Shown: piece after piece, positions 10,824 through 21,685 of the stretch
How the letters are laid out: every line of letters starts with the position of its first letter
How positions within the stretch are numbered: position 1 is the first letter of the stretch
From: Phylloscopus collybita
Taxonomy: Eukaryota > Chordata > Aves > Passeriformes > Phylloscopidae
Length of the DNA: 64,000 bases
Assembly: GCA_027886175.1 (NCBI GenBank)
Contig: JAJNNQ010000023.1
Location: forward strand, 956,001 to 1,020,000
Reading direction: 5' to 3'
Notes under the pieces: model-generated
Database searches by the model: none
Told to the model about the DNA's origin: nothing
The model's input: the letters and a program-made list of their open reading frames with translations, nothing else
Translations under genes and position numbers: made by a program

Positions 10824-11515
10824 ATGGGGCCGCGGCACCTGCTGCTGCCGCTGCTCCTGCTGTCCCTGCAGCTCCTGGCCCTGCTGCTGCTGCTGCCGCC
10901 GCCCGCGCAGGCGGCCGGGCCCCCCCGCGCCAAGGGCAACCGGACCCAAGGGGCGGCGGCGCCTCGGCGGACCCCCAAACCGGGCAAGGAGCTCCTGAAC
11001 CAGACGCTGGCGGGTCCGGGGGCCGCCGCCCCCACGGCGCTGCCCGGGCGAGGCAAAGGAGCGGGGGGCGGCAAGGCAGCCCCCGGAGGAGGGGGAGGCG
11101 GCGGTGGGGGCTCGGCCCCGGCCCACGAGACGTGCTGGGGCTACTACGACGTGAGCGGGCAGTGGGACAAGGAGTTCGAGTGCAACAACAGCCTGACGGG
11201 CTTCCGCTACTGCTGCGGCACCTGCTTCTACCGCTTCTGCTGCAACAAGCGCGCCGAGAAGCTCAACCAGAGCCTGTGCCGCAACTACAAGAGCCCCGAG
11301 TGGGCCCACCCCACCACGGCCAGCGGCGCCCTGCCCGCCGACGGCGGCGACGGAGGCGACGGGGACGCCAACAAGTACGACCCGGACAAGGACAGCACCA
11401 ACGCCACCGTGTACATCTCGTGCGGGGCCATCGCCTTCGTGCTGATCGCCGGCGTCTTTGCCAAGGTGGCCTACGACAAGGCGCGGCGCCCGCCCCGGGA
11501 GATGAACATTCACAG
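10824..11515 (+). CDS. SHISA6: SHISA6 coding exon 1: signal peptide, Shisa domain, transmembrane helix
   Basis: SHISA6 is a type I membrane protein that binds AMPA receptors at synapses and limits their desensitisation and diffusion (known for the mammalian protein). The start ATG has a strong context (GCCATGG). Residues 1-30 are a Leu-rich signal peptide ending AQA. Residues 31-100 are a low-complexity linker with a nine-Gly run (88-96). The Shisa domain spans about 104-152 with eight cysteines (104, 120, 130, 131, 134, 139, 140, 152), including CCGTC and FCC. N-glycosylation sequons occur at N39, N59, N121, N148 and N193. The transmembrane helix is about 195-214, followed by a basic KARRPPREMNIH tail. 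The exon ends in phase 2 at a GTGAG donor. The motif HETCWGYYDVSGQ and the tail favour SHISA6 over SHISA7, SHISA8 and SHISA9. Exon GC is extreme, as often seen for avian first exons. Confidence 0.93.
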
Positions 11516-12194
11516 GTGAGACCCTTCCCCTGCTCCCCGTGCACCCCCCCCGCCCGGGAGGGGCCCTCGCCGGGCGTTCCCCCTCGGCAGAGTCCGCCCC
11601 GGGGTTTCGCTGCGCTGCCCGGCCGAGGGGGCTCCTCTGGAGCGCCCAGCTCAGCGTTTCCCAGCTGTTTGCCGGGAGTTTCCCGTTGCCTGGCTCCTCC
11701 AGGGATTCCGCCTTGGGGCTTTGCTGTCCTGGCTGTGCAAGAGCTCTGTGTTCACGCCGCTGCCCGGGGGTTCTCCTGCCGCGCTCTCTGCCCACGGAGT
11801 CACCCACTCGGGTCTCTGTGCTTTGCTCTGGCTCACCGTGGGCTTCCCCTGCTCCACCCTTCCAAGGGTTTCCCCAGTGCCCTGACGGCTCCCCTCCTGT
11901 CACCTGTCCACACCGTCTCCCCTTGTGCTGCCGCTGCCGGGGGTCCCCCCTCGAGCCATTTACCCACGGGTGTCTCCCCCTTTGCCAGGGCTGGCCAAGG
12001 GTTCCCTCTTTGGAACCCACCAAACCCACCAAAGGATTCTCCCTTTCCATCCTCTGCCCAGGGCTTCCTCCTTCCCACGGCCCGCCCAGGGGTCCCCGCG
12101 CCCCTCTGCCCATCCCACCGCGCCCCTCGGGGGTGTCCTGCTGCCCCCCCTGGCTCCTCTCCCTCGGCCGCCTTTGTGGTCTCCTCCCCGTGCC

Positions 12195-12221
12195 TTCAGC
12201 ACCGGCTCGGCGGACAGCTCC
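12195..12221 (+). promoter_or_regulatory. Candidate non-canonical RE1 (REST/NRSF) site
   Basis: The left half-site TTCAGCACC (12195-12203) matches the RE1 consensus exactly. The right half-site GGACAGCTCC (12212-12221) has one mismatch. The gap is 8 bp instead of the canonical 2 bp, which gives a centre-to-centre spacing in the class reported for spaced RE1 sites. SHISA6 is a neuronal gene and the site is about 700 bp downstream of exon 1, so silencing outside neurons is a plausible role. Confidence 0.45.
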
Positions 12222-12222
12222 G

Positions 12223-12280
12223 GGACAGCTCCCGGAGAATTCCCGGACAGCTCCCGGAGAATTCCCGGACAGCTCCCGGG
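12223..12280. repeat. 22-bp tandem repeat carrying RE1-like right half-sites
   Basis: Units start GGACAGCTCCCGGAGAATTC and recur at 12223, 12245 and 12267, directly after the split RE1 candidate. Each repeats its right half-site. Confidence 0.85.
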
Positions 12281-12339
12281 CCGCTCCTGGGCAGCTCCGC
12301 TCTGCCAAGAGTCCGTCCCGGAGCTCGGCGCGTAGCCGC

Positions 12340-12690
12340 CCCCGGCACCTCCCTCCTTTCCCCGGCACCCCCCTCCTTTCCCCGGCACCCCCCTCCTGCC
12401 CCCGGCACCCCCCTCTTGTCCTCCGGCACCCTCCTCTACGTCGAGAACGCCGCCTTTCCCCCTCGCCATCCCGGCACCCCTTTCCTGCCCCCCCCCCGAG
12501 CCTCCCCCTGCACCCCGGCACCCCCTTTTACCCCTGGGAGCCCCCTCCTGTTCTCCCGGCACCCCGACACCCCCCAGAGTCCCGGTTTGCACCCCCCCCC
12601 CCTGCACCCTGCACCCCGGACCCCCCCCCACCACGCATCCCTCCTGCCCCTGGCACCCCCTCCCTGCACCCGGGACCCTCAGCAACCCCC
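12340..12690. repeat. C-rich minisatellite of about 20 bp and degenerate C-run region
   Basis: Four clean copies of CCCCGGCACCCCCCTCCTTT-like units (about 12341-12435) grade into C-rich text with recurrent GGCACCCC up to about 12690. Confidence 0.8.
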
Positions 12691-12871
12691 AAATCCCCCC
12701 CATCTCCCCTCCAAGCCTCCCCTGCACCCCCCAGGGACAGCAGAGCCGCTCGGACCCTGCCCAGCGCCGGGAGAAGTTTTGGAAGCGTGGCAGGGATGGA
12801 TCTGAGCCCCCGGGGTGGTGCGGGGCCGTGCGGGGAGCCGGCAGAGCTCTGCACATTCCCTTTTCCTCCCC

Positions 12872-13023
12872 TTCTTTTTTTTTTTTTAATTTTTTTTTTT
12901 TTTTTATTCGGGCCCCTCTCCAAGCCCCCAGCGCTGTGTCCTTGCCGGCCGGAGAGGCGGCTCGGTGTCCCCTCGGTGTCACACAGCGCCCGGAATGACA
13001 GGCAGCGCTCGGCGCGGCACAGG

Positions 13024-13054
<31 letters not shown>
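12872..13054. repeat. Poly(T) and poly(A) runs
   Basis: T-rich run at 12872-12906 and 31 A residues at 13024-13054, separated by unique CpG-rich sequence. Confidence 0.9.
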
Positions 13055-13057
<3 letters not shown>

Positions 13058-13169
13058 TGCTTCAAAGCAAAAGCTCGGGCGGCTCTAGCAGCCCTGCTCT
13101 CGGACAAACGCGCGCTCCCTCTCGGTTCGTATTTATTTTATGATGAAAAAAGTCCCTCCAAGTGATGAT

Positions 13170-13480
13170 GAGTGCTGCCTGCGTGCCGCGAATCCCAGAG
13201 CTCCCCGTGCCTTGAGCATAAAAATGGGTGAGAGGCTTCTTTAGTGGTGAGCACCGGGGGGTAAAGGACCTCAACTCTGGCAGATAGCGCCTCCTAAAAA
13301 CCGTGTTAATGACGGGCTTTTTTTAATCAGGACTCTTGGAATCATTGACCGTATTTCTAAGGCTGGACCTCAGCTGCAATCAGCAGAGATTGAGGATTGG
13401 CAGCGGGGGAGAAATATTAGTTTTTTTCACGAGGGAAAAAGGGATGGGTGACGCAGTTTGTATTTATTTGGGGAGATGTG
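13170..13480. promoter_or_regulatory. Candidate conserved noncoding element
   Basis: Unique block rich in TAAT/ATTA cores with isolated CpGs, just beyond the CpG island edge. No ORF or repeat structure explains it. The assignment is compositional only. Confidence 0.22.
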
Positions 13481-16435
13481 TTTTGTTGAGACTCCTCCCT
13501 GCAGTGAGGACAGCGAGGCTGGTTGGCATTTGCTGAGGGTCTGGCTCACGTTTTCCATCCCAAACCCCACCTGCCCCCGGCCCCTACAGGAACACAACTT
13601 CTCGGTGTTAAAAACTGCACGCAGCTGTGCAAGGCTCCTGCAAGTGGCTTCAGCCAGAAAATCGGCTCTTCCAAGTCTTTTGTTAACTCGGGGATGGTTC
13701 CCCAGCTGCCCAGCTCTTCTGGCTTCAAGGCAACTTTGCCTGGGCCTTATCTTCACACTAAATTTGGAAATCTGGGTTGGATGTCCATATGTTACTCCTG
13801 CTCCAGCTCCAGCCTGCTGCAGGGTTGGAGCCTTCACCCTTGGAAAATCAGAGCCAGTGTTGCCAGACTTGTCTGGATCCTTCCTGATGTTTTCATTTCT
13901 TTGATGCTTGCTTTGCTTTATTTAGATAAGTTCTGGTGAAATGATTCACCTGTGTGTAGAGGGATGAATGGCAGATTGAGTGCTCGGGAAGCTTGACTTC
14001 CAGAGCATTTTAAGGAGTTGATTGACTTCTATAATATGGTAGCTGGTAAAAGATTATACCTTTCAGAGCTGTGTTACCTGAGCTTGATCAGCAGCACACG
14101 AGGGTTTCAATATTGTGAAGTGCATCTCCCTGCCTTGGGCTGGATGCTCTCGGTGCTCTGAGCAAAAGGGAAACACGAGGAGAGGAATGGCTGGTCTTTG
14201 TCTCTGGCAGCTGCTGGGGAAGGAGGAGAGCAGGATGGGGTTGGATGTTTCTGTCTGTCCTGAGGTCTGAGCTGGAGTGAAGTGTAGCACCCAGAACAAT
14301 TCTCTGTAGAGCTCACTAAGCCTCGCTCTGCCTCCCCTGGGAGGAAGAGGAGGAGAGCAGCAGCACGGACAGAACTTGTTCCAGGGGGCTGCAAAAAGCC
14401 TCTGGGGCCAGCTGGTGTCCCACAGGCAGGGAAGGTCCATCAGAGCCTCCCTGCACTTCACCCCCAGCAGGATCACACTGTCAATTCCCCTCCCTGGTGA
14501 AGGCTGGCCGAGCAGAGCCGAGGGTGGATGTTTCCCCTCTGCCTGTCTGGCTTTTACAGGAAATCCTTCTGAACTCGCTTGGAGGGAACATTTTAGAGGG
14601 AGGCAGGGCTCATTGAATGCCTTGTGGTGGAAGGAAGGTTTACAAATTCGCAGGGGAGCTGTGGCTCTGCCGTGGCAGGAAGGGCTGGCTGTGCGTGTGC
14701 AGCTCCGAGCTGGAACCAGCTCCTGTTCCCAGGCAGGCACAGGCACTGCTGTGATCCTGGGCTCAGCAGTGGCAGCCACTGAGAGAGTCGTTTCCAGCAG
14801 CAGTTCAGTGGAAATGCTTTGAAAAACCAGGAGCTGAAATATTCTCGTTTTACAGAGACGTTTGTAAATGCTTTCAATGGAACTGATTTTTTTTTTTTTT
14901 TTTTGAATTTTTTTTTTCCTATTTTATTTTTTTTTTAGTAATTATAGGAACTTCCAGCCTGGCCATATAAAACTGCCTCTTGCTTTGGGGGTGACACAGG
15001 CAGAGCTGTTGCTGGGCCCCAGGGAGAAGCTGGGGCTGGTTTAGAAGCTGGTGTGTGCTGATGCTCTCCCATGCATTGCTGAGGACTGTTCGCTTTCATC
15101 TCTCTGCCAGGGTTGTTTCCTTCTCTCGAGCATTTCTTAAGTGGAATTTAAGAAGTATTTGCTTGGCTTTCAGTATGGGGATGAGTTAGGAAACGGTTGA
15201 ACAGGGGAATATCAGCTGGTTCTTGCCAGAGCTGGGTGAGTTTTTCTGCAGCAAGAAAGGGAGACACAGCATGTTCTCACTCCATGGCCGTGACCCTGCA
15301 TCCCCAACGCTACAGAACAGAAATAATTCACAGATGTAGCCCTGCTCCACGACCCCTGCTTAGCCCCAGCAGCAGCCTCTGCTGAGCTGGGCACGCACAG
15401 ATTGGAGCCTGGATAGAGTTGGCAGCTCGGGATTGAAACATCCCAAGTGCATCCCACTGGTCAGAGGGACAGAGTGGCACAGTGGCAGCGCTGGCCCTGG
15501 GGCACTGGTGGGAGCCCAGCTGCTCTCCTGGGAAGCAGCACAGGGAATTTTATTTTTTTTTTTTTCCCCAGCAAACCAGCTCTGTCTGCTGCTGAAAGGC
15601 CTTATCTGGCCTTGCATGGAGCGTGTCTGAGGGTGGGAAAGGGAGAGGGGCGACAGGCTCCGTGCTGTGCTTCACTTCTCCCCCCTCCCACAGCATCTGT
15701 GTCGCTGCAAAGAGGGAAGAGATCTGTGCCCCTCTCCTCTTCAGCCCCTTTGCATCTCCTGCTCTGGGAGTGATAACTGCCAGCTCTTCTAAATGAACAT
15801 CCTTTCCCCGTGTAGGGACCAGAGTTCCATTGATCCATCCCTGGCCGTTTCTGCTCCCTGGCTCTGAATCCCAACAGCAACCGCAGGCGATGGATCTGTT
15901 TGCTCACAGATGCAAGGAGGCTGCTGCTCTGTGTGAGCCCGACTTGAAATACAGCAGGGTTTGTGTTCCTGCAGGCTGCAGCTCCCCGCAGCTCCGGGGC
16001 CCTGTGCTTGCTGAGGGCTTGCTGGAGGGAGCTGCTTTCAGGTGTGAAGGGGAGGAGGAGTGCCTTTCTCCAGCCCTGGGATCACAGGCAGCTCCTGCAG
16101 CTCTGCTCTCTGCTGCTGGAGCCAAACAATCAAACCCCATCCGTCCCCGGGGCAGGGAGGCAGTGCTGTGAACACACCTGGCCGCAGGGACTGTACCGAA
16201 GGGTTTCTTTCCTGGATGCTGTTCCTGCTTTCAGTCTCTTCCCACTGATGTGTTTTTAATGCTCTGCCTTTTTCTCGCTCCCCTCGGACTCACTCGGGTG
16301 CCTTTCAGCTGCTCTTGGCCCTGCTTTGAGCTGTTTAATCCTGGGGGTTTCTGAGTCTCTCCTCTGAAGTGCCCTGTGCCTCTGGCAGGCACAGAATGCA
16401 GGGCCACAAGCACAGGTCAGAGCTAAGAAAAAAAC

Positions 16436-16436
<1 letters not shown>
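13481..16436. other. Unique intron sequence
   Basis: No exon or transposon is recognised. T-rich runs occur at 14886-14937 and about 15549-15566. Several TGAG and GTAAG words are present but lack paired splice sites with a coding frame. Confidence 0.5.
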
Positions 16437-16476
<40 letters not shown>

Positions 16477-16570
16477 CCATAAAATCACAGAATGGATGGG
16501 GTTGGAAGGAACCTTGAAGATCCTCTCATTCCACCCGCTGCCGTGGGCAGGGACACCTTCCACCTGTGAC
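16437..16570 (-). mobile_element. CR1 3' end with adjoining poly(A)
   Basis: 39 A residues (16437-16475) are followed by AAAATCACAGAATGGATGGG and GTTGGAAGGAACCTTGAAGA, which is the reverse complement of a CR1 3' end. The match fades after about 16565. Confidence 0.8.
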
Positions 16571-17599
16571 CTCAGAGAAGTTCCTCAGAGCTGTTTGTTC
16601 TGTTTCAAACCAACCCTGCACCTGGCTGGATCTGGGGTAACTCCTAAGCAGGGAGAACCCCTGGCTCTGGTCCTGTTTGCAGGGTGAGTTGCCCAGATGC
16701 AGACCCAAACCCAGGCCAGGTGTGTACCTGTGTGCATTTACCTGTACAAAACATTTCTCCTTTTGTTTCCCTGGGAAAGCTCCAGTCAGGAGCTCTGGCT
16801 GTGATTTGCAGTTTGATAATTGGGCTTTTTTTTTTTTGCTGTGTTTTCCTCTCTGAGTCTATTCTGTGAAGAGATTGACTCTGTGAGCACAGAGGCTGCC
16901 TGGCCACTGACTTCCTCTGGATGCTTCTGGGCTTCTCCTTTCCCTTTGAACTTCTCCCAGTACGAGAGGCCAGGCTCCGAAACGGCCCCATCATCTCAGT
17001 GCCTCTAATTCCCATCTATTTGATATTTTCCTGCTCGCTAATTAACTTTTTCTATTAGCCCAGCTCCCTCACAAGGTGTCGAGGGAATCCAGCCGAGCTC
17101 TGAACTTCTATTTCTTTTAGTTTTGTAATCTCTTACATCCTTAAGTAGCAGCAGTTGATCTCTGTGCCTTTGGAGATCAGATGCCTTTCAGAATTTCTGC
17201 TTTGCCTAAGATCTGAACTTTCTCAGAGAGCTGAGATGAGATCAGGGCGTTTGGTGCTTGCCTTTGCCCCCACATTTGCAGGGGCTGGCTGTGTTCCCTC
17301 AGATCTGCATTGCTTGGAGGGGCTCAGGCATCTCCTTCCCCAGGTGGGTGAACACAGAATTCTGCAGTAAATGCTTCAGTTTCAGCTCTGGCCACAGCCT
17401 CCCTTGCTCTGAGGGCTCTTCAGGGTTTGGGCTCTTCAGGGTTAGGGCTCTTCAGAGAGAGTGCAGCTCCCTTCAGTGAGCTCAAAGCCCCTGAGCTGTG
17501 CTCAGAGCAGAGGATTTGGTGTAAAACCAGAGCCCCCCGTGCCTGAACCCTCCCCACGTGTGCTCCTGGAGCCGCGTTCCGTGGCTGTGCCTGAGGGTG

Positions 17600-17945
17600 C
17601 TCGGAACACAGGACCAGGAATGTGGGAACCTGCCAGGATTGTCCAGCCCTGGGCATGCAGGACCTGGAATGTGGGAACCTCCCAGGATTGTCCAGTCCTG
17701 GACACACAGGACCAGGCTGGCAGCACCAGGACTGGGAATAGTGGACACACGGACCAGGAATGTGGGAACTTCCCAAAACTGTCCAGCCCTGGACACACAG
17801 GACCAGGCTGACCTGAAATGTGGGAACCTCCCAGGATTGGGCACATTGGGCACACAGGACCAGAAATATGGGAATCTCCCAGCCCTGGGCACACAGGATC
17901 AGGCTGGCAGCACCTGGAATGTGGGAACCTCCCAGGGCTGCCCCG
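17600..17945. repeat. Irregular minisatellite of about 50-60 bp
   Basis: Six or seven units share GGAATGTGGGAACCTCCCAG and GGACACACAGGACCAGGCTG words, with variable spacing and internal deletions. Confidence 0.85.
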
Positions 17946-18465
17946 CCCCAGGCGTGGCCAGCGTTTGGAGCTTCCCAAGGCACCCAGCAGGAGTGGGGAC
18001 AGGAGCCAAGCCATGAATAATGCAGGGCTGCCCTCTGTGAGAGCGGCTGGTGACCGAAATGCTGTCCCTCAGAGAGAGAGCTGTCCCTTCCAGGTGAGCT
18101 GGCTCCAGGCTGCATAAATCCATCTCCCGGAATAACTGTCTCTTTCTTTCCCAGTCAGTAACAGAGCATAGGGGAGGCTTTAACCTGGCTTTTTTTATTA
18201 TTATTATTTTTGAAGAACTTGTAGTGAAATCCTGGCTGTGCTGAAGTTGATTGGAGTTCTGCCACCAGCTCCATCCCCGCTCTGCTTTTAGCAGCTGCAG
18301 CTCAGCCAGGCACTGCTCTTCTCACTGTTCTCTGCCAGACCCATTGGGTCATTCTCCTTCCATTCTCCCCCAAATTCACAGGGATTTGGAACAGGAAATT
18401 CTGTTTTACAGCACCTCTTTTTTAAGGTCTGCATGAGAGGGGAATTTCTTAAGGGAAATCAGTGA

Positions 18466-18535
18466 AGTTGGGAGCTGGACTGGAACTAGGGAGCTGGACT
18501 GGAACTAGGGAGTTGGACTGGAACTAGGGAGCTCT
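18466..18535. repeat. Short tandem repeat, about 20 bp, three units
   Basis: Three copies of GGGAGCTGGACTGGAACTA, one with GTTGG. Confidence 0.9.
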
Positions 18536-19717
18536 TCCCAGTGCCTTTCCCAGCCAGCAGCCCCAGACCCCTCACTCCAATCTCATTTCCCTCAGGACAC
18601 ATCACCAAAGCTCCCCTTGTCCTCAGCAGGAGGGACACCTGTGCCCACCCTCAGACTGTCAGTTAGTGTTGGGGATCTGTGGATATGGGGAGAATGGGAC
18701 AATCCCAGAAATTGGGGAAATTCAGGGAGCAGGTTCTGGTTCTGGGCTGGGTTAGAGGGGCACGGTGAGCTGCAGTGAGCTGGTCCCTCCCAGCCCTGCA
18801 GCTTCCCCTCATCCCTGACCACAAAGCCACATTTTGGGATCAAAGTCTGTCATTTCCCCTTTCAGCACCAGGCCCCAGCTGATGCCCAGCCCTGCTGCCC
18901 CTCTGCTTCCATCCACCCCCTCGATTCCTTTGGATTTACAGCAAATCCTCTCAATTTTTCCTTCTCAAAATGGCCACAGCTCCTTCCTTGCGTGGTGGCC
19001 CCGCTGTTCATCCCAAAACCCTCAATTTGTCCAGAGTGCCACCAGAGCCATCCCTGGGAGCAGGACCTGGCCTAGGCCATCCAGCCATGGGACACATCTG
19101 TAGGTTTCCCTGCCACAGGCCAGTCCAGCAGCCTGGAGCAGCAGCCTGGCTCAGCCTGGGCACGGAGATGACGTGAGGGAAAAGTGTCACAAATCCTTAT
19201 CTGCGGCGGGGACGGCGACGCGCTCCAGCCAGGGAGGCTTGTGTGGCTCAGATAAGAGGTGTGGCGTCACAGGAAGGTTTCTGGAGTGTCTCATATCCTT
19301 CTGCAGGTGATTAGGATGCTGGGTGACATCAGTGGGACTGATTGTACCCGAACGGCTGCACGCAGGGCGCCCAGAGGTTCTCAGGGAGCGTGTTCTCCCG
19401 GAGCTTTGCGGTGGGCACTGAGCCAGCTGGCCCCAAGGGACTGTCACCAGCCAAATCCTTCCTCTTTTAACTGGGACTGACCTTCCACCACCTCAGGGCT
19501 TTATGGAGATGAACTGGATCCCACACAGCACCGTGATTGAATTGGCACGGAACCACCCAGCTCCATCCAAGCTGGGCTTTCTCCTCCTCCTATAACGTTG
19601 TGTTCTGCTGTTCCTGAGCAGTGCTTTTCCCCTCTGCTGGACACGGGGAGGGTGAGGAGTGAGCACTCAGGACACTCAGGTCGGGGTGGCCAGGGGTTGA
19701 GAAGGCGACACCTCCAG

Positions 19718-20163
19718 CTCCTCACCCAGTGCCAGTTCCTTACCAAACACCAGCTCCTCACCAAACACCAATTCCTTACCAAACACCAATTCCTTACCAA
19801 ACACCAATTCCTCACCAAACACCAGCTCCTCACCCAATGCCAGCTCCTCACCAAACACCAGCTCCTCATCAAACACCAGTTCCTCACCAAACACCAGCTC
19901 CTCACCAAACACCAGCTCCTCATCAAACACCAGTTCCTCACCAAACACCAATTCCTCATCAAACACCAGTTCCTCACCAAACACCAGCTCCTCACCCAAT
20001 GCCAGCTCCTCACCAAACACCAATTCCTCATCAAACACCAGTTCCTCACCAAACACCAATTCCTCATCAAACACCAGTTCCTCACCAAACACCAGCTCCT
20101 CACCAAACGCCAGTTCCTCACCAAACACCAGCTCCTCATCAAACACCAGTTCCTCACCCCGTT
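19718..20163. repeat. 18-bp minisatellite, about 24 units
   Basis: Units of CACCAAACACCAGCTCCT with AATTCCT, AGTTCCT and CCAATGC variants. A detached piece of the same family lies at 20262-20306. Because 18 is a multiple of 3, frames stay open on both strands, but no start, splice or family context supports coding. Confidence 0.95.
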
Positions 20164-20264
20164 GTAGCCCTGGTTCATGCCTGAGATGTTTTGGTTTTCT
20201 GAAACTCTTCAGAGAGTTTTCTGTCAGCCAAAACATCTCAGGCACGAAGCAGGGCTACACCCAA
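20163..20264. repeat. Imperfect inverted repeat (about 35-bp arms)
   Basis: Left arm GTAGCCCTGGTTCATGCCTG continuing into AGATGTTTTGG; right arm CCAAAACATCTCAGGCACGA continuing into AGCAGGGCTAC. Arms are nearly complementary over about 33 bp with a loop of about 27-30 bp. The left arm and loop also match the reverse complement of 21455-21522, so the hairpin joins oppositely oriented pieces of one dispersed repeat. It splits the 18-bp array. Confidence 0.85.
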
Positions 20265-20305
20265 TGCCAGTTCCTCACCCAACACCAGCTCCTCACCCAA
20301 TGCCA

Positions 20306-20510
20306 AGGGGTGGAAGAAAGGCAAACTTCTTCAATCACATCGGTCAGGTCAGAGGGACATCAAGAAAAGGTCCCTCCCAGGGAAAGGAATGCAAAACATA
20401 GGACACAGTTAGGAAAACGTGTCTTTTGTTGACAGAACCGTGTCTGGGAAAAAGTTTCAGAGAAACCCAAACATCACAGCACCAACCATGGCTACAGGAT
20501 TTCAGGATGT
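20306..20510 (+). mobile_element. Dispersed repeat E, copy 1
   Basis: Shares with 21310-21530 the ordered words GGACATCAAGA, GGGAAAGGAATGCAAA, GGAAAACGTGTCT, GTTGACAGAA and ATGGCTACAGG. It is probably a retroviral LTR or other dispersed repeat; the family is not identified. Confidence 0.6.
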
Positions 20511-20959
20511 GGGGATCACGCTCCTGCTCTGTTCTCAGGGAGTTTTTGCTGGGGCAGGGCAGTTTTGGTGTCACTTTTAGGAGGTGCCAGGGCTGGGGCC
20601 AGCGCTGGCTCCTGATGGAGGCTGTGCTTTATGTGCCAGGAGCGCTTTGCCTGCTCTGAGAAAGGATGGAGAGGTACCACAGCCCTGAGGTGAATCAGAG
20701 AGAGCAGATGAGACACCAAACAATAGCCAGGAAATACTTGCAGCAGATACAAAGAGAGAAACCGAGCTTTTAAGCCATGTTTTTATTTTATTTTATTATT
20801 ATTGCTCTGGTTGCCTTTTTTTATTTTTTTTTTCCCTGTTTATGGTGGGAACCCAGCTGCGTCTGCATTCGCCGTCTGTGCCAGCACAAACACTGCATCC
20901 TAGCTGTGGGAAAATACATTTTTTTATCTGAAAATACTTTTTTTTTTGTGTCTCCCCAG

Positions 20960-21120
20960 GGCTCTGGCCGACATCCTAAGGCAGCAGGGACCAATCCCAA
21001 TCGGACACTGTGAAAGAGAGACTATCTCGGCCATAGATACCTCCCCCAAAGAGAACACCCCTGTCAGGACCTCCTCCAAAAACCACTACACCCCCGTGCG
21101 CACCTCCAAGAGCAACCCAG
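20960..21120 (+). CDS. SHISA6: SHISA6 coding exon 2: proximal cytoplasmic tail
   Basis: The exon begins after TGTCTCCCCAG; its first G completes the Arg codon split from exon 1. It encodes residues 231-284, beginning ALADILRQQGPIPI and containing CERETISAIDTSPKENTPVR and KNHYTPVRTSK, and ends in phase 1 before a consensus GTAAGT donor. This segment is highly similar, as I recall it, to the mammalian SHISA6 tail; one visible difference is IPIGHC where mammals have IPIAHC. It carries Ser/Thr-Pro sites (TSP, TPV twice) that could be phosphorylated. A dispersed repeat starts only about 110 bp after the donor and another ends about 450 bp before the acceptor. Confidence 0.94.
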
Positions 21121-21227
21121 GTAAGTGCTGCTCTCTCTGTCCCCTCAGGGCTGTGTCAGAACCCAGCAGGAGGGCTGCTGGAGCCAAAAAACCAGCGTGG
21201 CAAAGTGGCTTTGGGAGGCAGTGGGGC

Positions 21228-21560
21228 AGTGAGGCTGTGAAGGATCACAGTGACACAGACTCCGACTCAGAAGGCTGACAATGTGTTTTTGGTTGGTTTG
21301 GGTTTTTTCTGATATTATTCTACAGAGAACAACTCACTGGATGAAACAAACTTCTTTAATTGCATTGGTCAAGTCAGAGGGACATCAAGAGGAAGTCCCT
21401 CCAAGGGAAAGGAATGCAAACAAAGGTTACAGTTGGGAAAACGTGTCTGTTGTTGACAGAAAACTCTCTGGGAAAAGAGTTTCAGAAAAACCAAAATGTC
21501 TCAGACATGAACCAGGGCTACAGGGCAGAGCAGGGGAGTGCAGGGATTCGTGGTGAGGGC
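21228..21560 (+). mobile_element. Dispersed repeat E, copy 2
   Basis: The left part (GATCACAGTGACACAGACTC, GAAGGCTGACAATG, ACAGAGAACAACT) matches 31614-31745. The right part matches 20306-20510. A related scrap with GACACAGACCC and AGGCTGACGATG follows at 21600-21680. LTR-like, family unknown. Confidence 0.6.
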
Positions 21561-21685
21561 TCTTCCAGGTTTCTGCTGAGCAGAGTGGCTCCTTGTTGAT
21601 GCTGTTGTGCACTGCAATGACACAGACCCTGACTTCAGCAGGCTGACGATGTCTGTGTGTATTTCTGGGACTCTCTTCCCTTTTA

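Larger units (their letters stand above)
10090..11560 (+). promoter_or_regulatory. CpG island and TATA-less promoter region of SHISA6
   Basis: Very dense CpG and GC content begins near 10090 and spans exon 1. No TATA box is present. GC-box-like GGGGCGGGCGGG occurs at about 10459, and a CRE-like TGATGTCA lies at 10276-10283. The transcription start is probably between about 10150 and 10440, but the sequence alone cannot place it. Confidence 0.65.
11516..20959 (+). other. SHISA6 intron between coding exons 1 and 2
   Basis: Bounded by GTGAG at 11516 and TGTCTCCCCAG ending at 20959. The first kilobase continues the CpG-rich island. The middle (13060-16430, 16700-17590, 18540-19710) is mostly unique DNA, and the 3' part holds minisatellites and an inverted repeat. 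Long reading frames at 10-13 kb on both strands come from GC-rich composition. Confidence 0.9.

Noticed and set aside
9992..12805. 937-codon plus-strand and 670-codon minus-strand open frames over the CpG island
   Set aside because: GC-rich DNA lacks stop codons by chance. The SHISA6 frame at 10824 is the only one with domain content, and these frames are Pro/Arg/Gly low-complexity.
18863..18880. Second RE1-like left half-site TTCAGCACC
   Set aside because: No right half-site follows at any accepted spacing.
19501..20245. Repeat proteins of 150-225 codons on both strands
   Set aside because: Translations of the 18-bp minisatellite.
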